From contig JBEKBJ010000008.1 of assembly GCA_050015455.1 (NCBI GenBank), forward strand, positions 15,247 to 79,246: DNA of 64,000 bases, written 5' to 3'. This stretch comes from JAGDMS01 sp050015455. GTDB lineage: Bacteria > Desulfobacterota > Binatia > HRBIN30. A program made the translations under genes and the position numbers. A model generated the notes under the pieces. That model ran no database searches. It saw only the letters and a list, made by a program, of their open reading frames with translations, and had not been told where the DNA came from. Shown here in pieces: positions 24,979 to 32,194 of this stretch (within the stretch, counting starts at the first letter, position 1; the number at the start of each line of letters is the position of its first letter).

Positions 24979-26204
24979 AGTGGCTGCGCTCCCCGATTTC
25001 GTTGCTGTGCGTCGTCTGCCTGAGTTGCGCGTCTGGCGGCGGGCCGAGTGGCACCGGCATCTCCTCCACGTCCGCGATCAGCGGCAACGTCGTCGCCGTC
25101 CAGGACGTCACCGCTGGCGCCGCGAGCGACGGCACTTCGGGAACGCTGCCTCCGATAGTGGTGTCGATCGACGGTCTCCCCACAGCAACCACCATGGCTG
25201 ATAGTGGGGGCAACTTCATGTTGAGCGGCAACTTTCCCGCCACGCTTACATTGCGCTTCACGGTGCCGCAGTTTCAAGTCACTCAGCAGCTTGACGTGCC
25301 CGCCGGCTCCGCCGTCATCTTACAGGATATCGATCTCCAACCGAGCGGCATCGTCGCTCAAGCCGCTCGCCAGCTCAACTTCTTCGGCACCGTCGATCCA
25401 CCGGTCGACTGCACCGATGGCACGCTCCTGGTCCGCGACCAGCGGTCCAACGGTATGCAGTTCCTGGTGCACCTGAATGACCAGACCAGTTACGTCGATG
25501 CGGCCGGGGCAGCCCAGAGCTGCACGGCTATCAGCGTGGGAACTACCGTCATTGTCGAAGGCTCGATCGCGAACTCGGAAGGCTCGATCGCGAACTCGAC
25601 GAACTGGACAATCACGGCGGCTGTCGTGACGATCACGACGCAGGCGCCGGCCCCACCAGGGCAACAGCTTGAGACGCAATTCTCCGGAGCCCTTGTCGCG
25701 CTGGATTGCACGGCCGGGTTCGTCGTCGTGGATAATTCTGTTGAGCAAACCACAGTGCCTGCTGAGCGAACTACAGTGCAGCTGACGGCAGAGACACGGC
25801 TCACGGGCGCGACAGGCGCGCTCACGTGTCAAGATCTGCAGCTCGGTGATCCCGTCAGCGGCCAGGGGCAAATCGAGCTGGCCATGCCGGGAGTCATCGT
25901 GGCAACCCAGCTCGTCGTGATCAGTCCGCCCACGGGGCAGTCGCTACGCGTCAGAGGGTTCGTCACCACGACCGATTGCGCGACTGGGGCACTGCAACTC
26001 CAGGACGACGGGACCACGATCGACGTGCAGCTCTCAGCGGCGACGGCGATCATCGGGGGTAACGGCCAACCCTTGACGTGCGCCGATATCCAAGCCGGCG
26101 ATCGCGTGGAAGGCCTCGGTCAGGTGGCCCCAGACGGCTCCACGATCGACGCTGTGCGGATCACGATCACGGGTCCATGGTTACGCAACGCGATGCGGCC
26201 GTGA
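24975..26204 (+). CDS. DUF5666 exported (lipo)protein
   Basis: 409 residues. The N-terminus LRSPISLLCVVCLSCASGGG is a signal sequence with a lipobox-like end (LSC), though its -3 residue is not canonical. The mature protein holds a carboxypeptidase-like beta domain (about 35-120), then three copies of a roughly 80-residue OB-like DUF5666 unit; each ends with C-A/Q-D-I/L-Q-x-G-D and V-x-G-x-G-Q. A 21-base duplication at 25560-25600 repeats GSIANSE in frame. It is translationally coupled to the DUF6502 gene. Confidence 0.78.
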   Translation: MKWLRSPISLLCVVCLSCASGGGPSGTGISSTSAISGNVVAVQDVTAGAASDGTSGTLPPIVVSIDGLPTATTMADSGGNFMLSGNFPATLTLRFTVPQFQVTQQLDVPAGSAVILQDIDLQPSGIVAQAARQLNFFGTVDPPVDCTDGTLLVRDQRSNGMQFLVHLNDQTSYVDAAGAAQSCTAISVGTTVIVEGSIANSEGSIANSTNWTITAAVVTITTQAPAPPGQQLETQFSGALVALDCTAGFVVVDNSVEQTTVPAERTTVQLTAETRLTGATGALTCQDLQLGDPVSGQGQIELAMPGVIVATQLVVISPPTGQSLRVRGFVTTTDCATGALQLQDDGTTIDVQLSAATAIIGGNGQPLTCADIQAGDRVEGLGQVAPDGSTIDAVRITITGPWLRNAMRP

Positions 26205-26306
26205 GAAGCACTGATTCTGGTCAAGGCAACCGTTAGCAGGCGGAAAGAAACCCGCAGCCTTCACAGCGCGCTTTTCTCCTTGAGCTGCCTCGGGTAGGTT
26301 GCGTGC

Positions 26307-27647
26307 ATGGCTTGCTCTAGCGTCGCTCGCATTGGGCTTGGCGCGAGCCTCGGGTTGGCGCTGTCCAGTGTCACCGCACTGGCCACTACCGCCGCCGAGC
26401 ATGTCGATCCAGTCGCTCCCCTACTCGTTACGCTCATCGTGCTCTTGCTCGCGGCTAAGCTGGGCGGCGACATTTTCGAGCGCCTCGGCCAGCCCCCGGT
26501 GCTGGGCGAGCTCCTGTTCGGTGTGGCGCTGGGAAATCTCCATCTCCTCGGGTTTCGAGAGCTGGAGTATCTTCAACACGACCGGGCGCTGGAACTGTTC
26601 GCTGACCTCGGCGTAATTCTGTTGCTGTTCCAAGTAGGGTTGGAATCCGACGTGGGGGACATGCTCTCGGTCGGACCATCCTCCGCAGTTGTAGCTGTCC
26701 TCGGCGTGATCGCTCCGATGATTCTGGGGATGGTGACCAGTTGGTGGTTTCATCCGAGCGAATCCATGTACCTGCACCTGTTCGTGGGCGCCACCTTGTG
26801 TGCCACTAGCGTCGGCATCACCGCCCGCGTTCTGCAAGACCTTGGCCGCATCAAGACCCGTGAGGCGCGCATCGTGCTCGGGGCTGCAGTCATCGACGAC
26901 GTCTTGGGACTCATGGTGCTGACCGCGGTGACGGGGGCGATCAGATCGGCAGCCGGCGATGGGCCGGGCGTATCAATCGGTGTGTTGGCGAGCATCGTTG
27001 CCAAAGCGTTTGGGTTCGTCCTCGGCGCGGTCACCATCGGCTATTTCGCCTCGCCTCACTTGCTGCGTGTCGCGGCGCGCTTTCGGGTGCGGGGCATGTT
27101 GCTGACCACGGCACTCCTGATGTGCTTCCTGTTATCCTACCTCGCTCAATGGGTCGGCCTGGCACCGATCGTCGGAGCTTTTGCGGCCGGCCTGATTCTC
27201 AAGGAGCGCCACTACGAGATCTTCCGTCGGCGTGGCGAACCAACTATGCACGCGCTGCTCAACCCGCTGGTCACCTTCCTGGTACCGCTGTTTTTCGTCC
27301 GTATGGGGTTGCTTGTCGATCTGCGGACCCTGAGCCGGACAGCAGTGCTTGGGTTCGCGGCCGCCCTTACTGGGGCGGCGATCCTTGGCAAACAGGTGTG
27401 TGCGTTAGGCGTGTTGGAGCGTGGCCTCGACCGGCTGTCGATTGGCTTGGGGATGATCCCACGCGGCGAGGTAGGCCTCATCTTCGCCAGCATCGGTGCA
27501 ACGCTGGTGCTCGGCGGACACGCGGTGATCGGCCGCGACGCCTTCTCGGCGGTGGTCATCATGGTGATGGTTACAACGCTCGTCACACCGCCGCTGCTGC
27601 GCTGGTCACTTAGCCGTAGTTCGTCCTCACACCGGAAGGGATTGTAG
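26307..27647 (+). CDS. CPA2-type cation:proton antiporter
   Basis: A 446-residue membrane protein with about 12 helices, of the Kef/NhaP-like monovalent cation/proton antiporter family. After a signal-like first segment it has LGQPPVLGELLFGVALGN. The VIDDVLGLMVL segment carries the conserved acidic pair used for ion binding, and GMIPRGEVGLIFASIG is near the C-terminus. No RCK/TrkA-N domain is attached. It probably exchanges Na+ or K+ for H+ in the inner membrane. It stands 100 bases after the DUF5666 gene in the same direction. Confidence 0.9.
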   Translation: MACSSVARIGLGASLGLALSSVTALATTAAEHVDPVAPLLVTLIVLLLAAKLGGDIFERLGQPPVLGELLFGVALGNLHLLGFRELEYLQHDRALELFADLGVILLLFQVGLESDVGDMLSVGPSSAVVAVLGVIAPMILGMVTSWWFHPSESMYLHLFVGATLCATSVGITARVLQDLGRIKTREARIVLGAAVIDDVLGLMVLTAVTGAIRSAAGDGPGVSIGVLASIVAKAFGFVLGAVTIGYFASPHLLRVAARFRVRGMLLTTALLMCFLLSYLAQWVGLAPIVGAFAAGLILKERHYEIFRRRGEPTMHALLNPLVTFLVPLFFVRMGLLVDLRTLSRTAVLGFAAALTGAAILGKQVCALGVLERGLDRLSIGLGMIPRGEVGLIFASIGATLVLGGHAVIGRDAFSAVVIMVMVTTLVTPPLLRWSLSRSSSSHRKGL

Positions 27648-27727
27648 ATGCCGCGGTAGTGCTGCTGCGGCCGCACTTGCCAGCATATACGAAGTATGGA
27701 ACGACACCGCGCTGAGCATCCGGCGCG

Positions 27728-28570
27728 CTATTCATAGCCCGAGTTTGCGAAGCAGCTTTCCAAGAACTTCCGAATGGCGCGCTCGAACGCGGTGGGGTTG
27801 TCGAGCATCACATGATGATGTGCATCAGGGATCTCGACCGCTTGGGCATGCCGGGCCACACGTAGCAACGCCGCGAGGCCGGCTTCAGTCAGCAGCGTGC
27901 TGTGGGCGCCGCGGACGAACAAGATTGGACAGCGCAGCCGCCGAAGATGAGGCGTGAGATCCACCGTGCCGTCCTGCGCCATCGCCTCGCGATCGAACTT
28001 GAGCGTCCAACGTCCATCGGCCAGTTGACGCAGGCCGTATGCTGCAACGTGCCGCAGGACGCTGGCGTCGGCTGTCGTGTGCATCGGCAGCAAGCGGAGG
28101 CGGCGTAGGGCGTCATCGCGACTGCGATACATGGGCTGTGGGAACCGTTGCAACCGCGCCACGTACCGGACGCCGGCGGGTGTGAGCTTGAGCGCACTGT
28201 CGACGACAACAAGGCCTTGGACTCGTCCCGGTGTCGTGCCGGCGTATGCGGTTGCGATCATGGCCCCGAGCGAATGTCCGACCAACGTCGCGCTCGGCAG
28301 CCCCAACAGCTCCATGAACGTAGACAGGTCACGCGCGTAGTCGTCGATCCGATAGGCCGGGGGCGATGCATGCTGGCTGTCGCCGTGGCCGCGCAGATCG
28401 AGCGCGTACACGTGATAGCGGTCAGCAATGCTGTCGGCAAACAGGTCCCACCAGTGCGTGTGGGCGGAGCCGCCGTGGAGCAGCACCACAGGGCGCGCTG
28501 AGGGTTGGCCCCACTCGCGGCAGTGCAGGCGGAGGCCGTTGACGGCGATGAACCGGTCGCAGACGCCCAC
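27728..28570 (-). CDS. Alpha/beta hydrolase
   Basis: A 280-residue alpha/beta-hydrolase of the esterase/haloperoxidase type. The oxyanion loop is VVLLHGGSAHTHWW, the nucleophile elbow is GHSLGA, DLRGHGDS is present, and the catalytic His is in the DAHHHVM segment near the C-terminus. The cap region is about 50 residues. No signal peptide is seen and the start is GTG. Substrate is unknown. It is convergent with the antiporter. Confidence 0.88.
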   Translation of the reverse strand: MGVCDRFIAVNGLRLHCREWGQPSARPVVLLHGGSAHTHWWDLFADSIADRYHVYALDLRGHGDSQHASPPAYRIDDYARDLSTFMELLGLPSATLVGHSLGAMIATAYAGTTPGRVQGLVVVDSALKLTPAGVRYVARLQRFPQPMYRSRDDALRRLRLLPMHTTADASVLRHVAAYGLRQLADGRWTLKFDREAMAQDGTVDLTPHLRRLRCPILFVRGAHSTLLTEAGLAALLRVARHAQAVEIPDAHHHVMLDNPTAFERAIRKFLESCFANSGYE

Positions 28571-28975
28571 GGGATGTGCCTACCACGTGCGGCGGAGTTT
28601 GCAACACGGTGCGAGCGTAGAGGTGCTCGCCAGCCGTGCCCCGCGCACGTCTCGACGCCGTCGATGAAGGGCCCACTGAAGATCACGCTTTGGGCGCGCG
28701 CCGACCGACACTCAGGGACTTGCTCGGGCTAGAAGGAGCTAGACGCCGCCCCGCGTCTCAGCCCCGCGTCTCAGCTTGTGTCCCGACGCGCCGCAGGCTA
28801 ATGATTTCCCCAGGCTTGTGTACGGGGCGCCAGGGACAGCTTATCGGGTAGGTGCCGGGCCGCTGGGCGGCCGAAATGACGTTGGGCAGTGAAAATGCTT
28901 TTGTGTAACGATAAGAAGTGCAGTACTGTTTAAACCGCGCCGCGTATCTGGTTGCGCGCAGACAGGGAACGACAC
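28571..28975. other. Gap without a supported gene
   Basis: About 400 bases between divergent genes. It contains a perfect 13-base tandem duplication, GCCCCGCGTCTCA at 28748-28773. The last 100 bases, with AATGCTTTTGTGTAACG, are AT-richer and may hold the promoter of the cyclase-family gene. Confidence 0.4.
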
Positions 28976-29791
28976 ATGAGGGAGACGTACAAGCGGGTGG
29001 CTGTATGGAGCCTCCAGTTCTGCGGGCTGGTGTTTATTATGGCTCTGCTTGGTTGTCACGGCCGCAGCTCGGAAACGATTCCGATGCCCAAAGAGATCAT
29101 CGATCTGTCCCCGGTCATCACCAAAGACCTGCCGGTACGGGAGTTTGGACACCGCGCGGTCGAATTCCTCGGGATCAAAGAGCGCCTGACTTTCACGCCT
29201 GTGGTCCCGGCGAAAGAAAATTATTCTTTCGGGCTGAGCTACTTCGAGTTGCCGAGCAATCTCGGTGCGCACCTGGACGCTCCGGCGCGGCTGCTGAAGG
29301 GAGGAGATCGACCCGATCAGATGCCGCTAAAACGGCTGTACGGTCGCGCACGCGTCATTGACCTGCGCTGGAAGGATCGGCACTCGCCCCTACAGATCAC
29401 AGACTTGGAGAATTACACGATCGTGCCCAACGAGATTCTCATTCTGTTCGTGGGCTACACCCAACCGCAAGATGAGGACTGGCCCACCTACTCTTCGCTC
29501 TCTGTACAGGCCGCACAGTGGCTGGCCGCAAAGAAGATTAGCGCCCTGGCTACCGACATGCCGAGCATTGGCAGCTTCAGCCGGTACGCGGAGTTGATGG
29601 AGAAAGGCCGTCTGCCCGAGGAGGTGTGGGCTGAGCGTCTAGCCTTCATGCAACTCAATATTCCGGTCGTGGAAGGGCTGACCAACCTCGGTCATTTGCT
29701 GGGGAAGAGCAATGTAGTGTTCGTCGGGTTCCCCTTGGGGATCGCGGACGATGCCGGCGCTCCCATGCGTGCGGCAGCTCTGATTTATTGA
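28976..29791 (+). CDS. Cyclase-family (kynurenine formamidase-like) lipoprotein
   Basis: A 271-residue protein. The signal peptide ends FIMALLGC, a lipobox, so the enzyme is probably anchored on the outside of the membrane. The remainder is the PF04199 cyclase fold: a start at IIDLSPVITKDLPV, then the metal box SNLGAHLDAPARL and a closing VVEGLTNLGHL. The usual HxGTHxDxPxH box has Ala for Thr and lacks the last His, so the metal site may be altered. The family includes kynurenine formamidase and related amidohydrolases. An ATG start at 28976 is preferred to an upstream TTG. Confidence 0.8.
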   Translation: MRETYKRVAVWSLQFCGLVFIMALLGCHGRSSETIPMPKEIIDLSPVITKDLPVREFGHRAVEFLGIKERLTFTPVVPAKENYSFGLSYFELPSNLGAHLDAPARLLKGGDRPDQMPLKRLYGRARVIDLRWKDRHSPLQITDLENYTIVPNEILILFVGYTQPQDEDWPTYSSLSVQAAQWLAAKKISALATDMPSIGSFSRYAELMEKGRLPEEVWAERLAFMQLNIPVVEGLTNLGHLLGKSNVVFVGFPLGIADDAGAPMRAAALIY

Positions 29792-29800
29792 CCGCGGCTA

Positions 29801-30262
29801 CTATCGTCCGACGGCCTCGATGAGTCGCCGTTCTGCTGCCGCGGGCAGCCCGGCGGCGTGAACCACCAGATGCGCAACCTCTTTTGGCGGCAGACCGAGG
29901 CGGGGAAGTAACCATTCGGCCAGGTCTCGGTGGCGCGCGAACGCTTTCTCACGCCAGCTGATATCGTGGGGCAGATCCGCAACCCAGAGCGCAATCGTCA
30001 GATGGGCGCCGACCAGGAAGGCGTCCGAGGCCCGCCGTTCCTGCACGTTCTTCTCCAAACAGGCACGCATGAGCCGGTAGGCGGTGCCGTTGGGATAATT
30101 CTTGCCGCGGATTGCTGCGATCTCCGCCGCTCCGCGCCGCACCTCTGCGCGTGAAACGGCGGCAGCAAACGGTGTCGATACGGGCGTGCTCGCCGCTACG
30201 AGTGCGCCCGTGCTGAGCAACAACGGCACCAACACAGAGCGGCAACGGAGCGGCATCTGCAT
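29801..30262 (-). CDS. Exported hypothetical protein
   Basis: A 153-residue protein with a signal peptide (LVPLLLSTGALVAAS). The mature part is helical, with KNYPNGTAYRLMRACLEKNV, then LTIALWVADLPHDISWREKA, then LPPKEVAHLVVHAAGLP. I do not recognise the family. It is convergent with, and 9 bases from, the cyclase-family gene. A GTG six bases upstream is an alternative start. Confidence 0.6.
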   Translation of the reverse strand: MQMPLRCRSVLVPLLLSTGALVAASTPVSTPFAAAVSRAEVRRGAAEIAAIRGKNYPNGTAYRLMRACLEKNVQERRASDAFLVGAHLTIALWVADLPHDISWREKAFARHRDLAEWLLPRLGLPPKEVAHLVVHAAGLPAAAERRLIEAVGR

Positions 30263-30375
30263 GGGCACACGCTACGCTACCTCGCACGCCTCTGGCAACG
30301 CCTGTGAGCCGCAAAATTAGAGAGGCGTGCGCTGGCTGTGTATTCACTCAGCTTGTCTGAGAAGCCGCGCTCGCC

Positions 30376-30618
30376 TCAGGACTCTTTCGCGCTGAGCGGC
30401 AGGGATTCCGGTGAGAACTCCGACGAACCAGGGAACTCAGATAAGAGGGCTTCCATTGCCTTGCGCGCTAGACGGCTCGGTTCAATATGGCCGTTCTCCC
30501 ATCGATTCACAGTCGACACCGTAACCCCAATCGCGTGGGCGAACTCTTCCTGCGTCATCTTGAGCCGACGCCGCAGTGCGCCGATGGGGGAGCCAAAATC
30601 TTGTCTGTTGCCTAGCAT
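30376..30618 (-). CDS. XRE-family helix-turn-helix regulator
   Basis: An 80-residue Cro/C1-type DNA-binding protein. The motif is GALRRRLKMTQEEFAHAIGV followed by TVSTVNRWENGHIEPS. The remaining 25 residues are acidic. AAAGGGGAAA precedes the ATG. No toxin partner lies next to it, so it is more likely a stand-alone regulator than an antitoxin. It is divergent from the riboswitch-rlpA unit. Confidence 0.85.
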   Translation of the reverse strand: MLGNRQDFGSPIGALRRRLKMTQEEFAHAIGVTVSTVNRWENGHIEPSRLARKAMEALLSEFPGSSEFSPESLPLSAKES

Positions 30619-30788
30619 GATTTCCCCTTTGCATGGAGTCTAGGATTGATCAACGTCGGACAGCACGGCACGTGCCACGGTCCCGAGGATTCAATGTCAC
30701 TTCAAAACGCAACCGTGGCAACCCGATGTGTCAAATTTGTGACGCGAGATGTGAGAAAAATTGCGCGGCGGTTTTTTCCGCTTGATTT

Positions 30789-30958
30789 CCCTGAGCGAAT
30801 CTGCCAAGAAGCACTGGTGTCCAGGCCTAATTCTCGAGAGAGAAGCGGAGGAACCAAATTTTTCTTGGGGTGAATCTCGACCGCGCCAAGTGGTTGAGAT
30901 GGGCAACTCTTTGAGCCCAAACCCGTCAGCTAACTTCGCCGGCCTTCAAGGAGAGGAG
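30789..30958 (+). promoter_or_regulatory. c-di-AMP riboswitch (ydaO/yuaA type)
   Basis: The conserved blocks of the ydaO element are present in order and spacing: GAGCGAATCTGCC, then GCGGAGGAACCAAAT, then TTGGGGTGAATC, then a GGGC/GCCC stem (30901-30917), then CCCGTCAGCTAACTTCGCC, then AAGGAGAGGA. These match the aptamers known from Bacillus and Thermoanaerobacter, including the GTCAGCTAAC core. The class senses cyclic di-AMP and usually turns off cell-wall and osmolyte genes. It lies in the leader of the rlpA-like gene on the same strand. Confidence 0.9.
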
Positions 30959-30977
30959 CCACGGTCGAAGACCGTGG
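30959..30977 (+). promoter_or_regulatory. Hairpin directly after the riboswitch aptamer
   Basis: CCACGGTC-GAA-GACCGTGG is a perfect 8-bp stem with a three-base loop, starting one base after the aptamer's last conserved block. There is no T-run, so it may belong to the expression platform by another mechanism, or only isolate the aptamer from the coding region. Confidence 0.5.
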
Positions 30978-31038
30978 CGCCAAGTGCGGCGTGCGCCGCG
31001 GGGTGTGCCTCTCCAGGGACGTCAGAACGGAGGGGTAC

Positions 31039-31542
31039 ATGGCTCGAATCGGAGTTACTCGTCTCAAAGGCCTTCGGGAGATCTCACTGCTGGTCGCGGC
31101 TGTGTTGTCGGCGGTTGTGGTCGCAGCGCCAGCGCATGCGCGTGATGCCCGGCGGAGCAATACGACGGCGCCCAGAATCACCCGGGCGTCGTGGTATGGG
31201 AAGACGTTTCAGGGAAAACTGACGGCTGGTGGCGGCATATTCAACCCGCACCGGCTCACGGCGGCCCACCGCACGATTCATCTGGGCAGCACGGTGAAAG
31301 TGACCGAGCTGCGCACCGGACGCTCGGTGGTGGTGCGAATCACCGACCGCGGTCCGTTTTTGCCCGGACGGGACATCGACCTGTCCTATGCGGCGGCACG
31401 CCAGCTAGGTATCGTCCGCCGCGGTGTAGCCCGCGTCCGGCTGGAACTGCTCGATCGCGAGCCGCCAGCGCCAGCTGAGCCCCTCATAACCGCCTGCTCC
31501 TGGCCGATGTCGGCGTGGTTGCCGCAGGCGATCGCTGAATAG
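31039..31542 (+). CDS. rlpA: RlpA-like lytic transglycosylase
   Basis: A 167-residue exported protein. A signal peptide (LVAAVLSAVVVAAPAHA) is followed by a double-psi beta-barrel: RASWYGKTFQGKLTAGGGIF, LTAAHRTIHLGS, and VVVRITDRGPFLPGRDIDLS. The last contains the catalytic Asp of RlpA/expansin folds. RlpA cuts denuded glycan strands in septal peptidoglycan. There is no SPOR domain, so septal targeting must come another way. GGAGGGG lies upstream of the ATG. The c-di-AMP riboswitch in its leader ties expression to cell-wall or osmotic state. Confidence 0.9.
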   Translation: MARIGVTRLKGLREISLLVAAVLSAVVVAAPAHARDARRSNTTAPRITRASWYGKTFQGKLTAGGGIFNPHRLTAAHRTIHLGSTVKVTELRTGRSVVVRITDRGPFLPGRDIDLSYAAARQLGIVRRGVARVRLELLDREPPAPAEPLITACSWPMSAWLPQAIAE

Positions 31543-31543
31543 C

Positions 31544-31562
31544 GGGCAGCCAAGGGCTGCCC
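31544..31562. terminator. Hairpin between convergent rlpA and phasin genes
   Basis: GGGCAGCC-AAG-GGCTGCCC is a perfect 8-bp stem starting two bases after the rlpA stop and ending 20 bases from the phasin stop. It could end transcription from both sides. No strong T-run is present on either strand. Confidence 0.45.
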
Positions 31563-31582
31563 TGGCTTGCGCCGCTCGACCG

Positions 31583-32053
31583 CTATTCCGCGGAGGTGGG
31601 CGGAGTTTCTGCCACAGAAGCCGACGCGCGTGGCGTCATGGGTGCTTCTGCCACCGACTTGCGGCCCGGCCGCACCCGTCGTTCCAGCTGGCCAATGCGC
31701 CGCGACAACCCCTGCACCTCTTGCCGCGACGGTACATCCAGGCGCCGCAGGAGCGGCCCCAGGCGTTTCGCCGCTTCTTTTTCCAGAGTCGAAAGAAAGC
31801 GCTCTGCCCGCGATTCGACATCCTTGGATGCGCGTTGGGCCCGCTTTTCGAGGTCCGTACGGAGTCGCTGCGCCTGGCTAAAGAGCCGATCCAAGGCGCG
31901 CTTCTGATCACGCGAGATCAGACTCGTAGCTTGTTTGCGGGTGCGAGACAGGAGGGCCTCGGCGTCGCGCTGCAGCCGCTTCATGTTGTCCTGCAACCGT
32001 GACAGCACCCGACTTGTTTGTGGTTTGCTGCGTACCGCTCGTCCCTTCGGCAT
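31583..32053 (-). CDS. Phasin-like granule-associated protein
   Basis: 156 residues. The central 100 residues are a long amphipathic helix rich in Arg, Gln and Leu (LSRLQDNMKRLQRDAEALLS). It then has the phasin-type LGPLLRRLDVPSRQEVQGLS followed by RRIGQLERRV, and a low-complexity Ala/Pro/Ser tail. Such PhaF/PhaI-like proteins coat polyhydroxyalkanoate granules. No PHA synthase lies in the window. AGGAGG precedes the ATG. Confidence 0.75.
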   Translation of the reverse strand: MPKGRAVRSKPQTSRVLSRLQDNMKRLQRDAEALLSRTRKQATSLISRDQKRALDRLFSQAQRLRTDLEKRAQRASKDVESRAERFLSTLEKEAAKRLGPLLRRLDVPSRQEVQGLSRRIGQLERRVRPGRKSVAEAPMTPRASASVAETPPTSAE

Positions 32054-32194
32054 GTACAGGCCTCCTTATGCGAGTCGTTCTTTACTACTCGTCGACCTTG
32101 CTGGCAATACCCGCCCGAGGCCCCCGCTGCAGTTGATTCCCGTTGACCCTCGGCGGGTGTATCGGCATAGTAGCACGACTCGCCTGTACGCAGT

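Noticed and set aside
30376..30618. XRE regulator as half of a toxin-antitoxin pair
   Set aside because: No small toxin-like gene lies in the same direction beside it.
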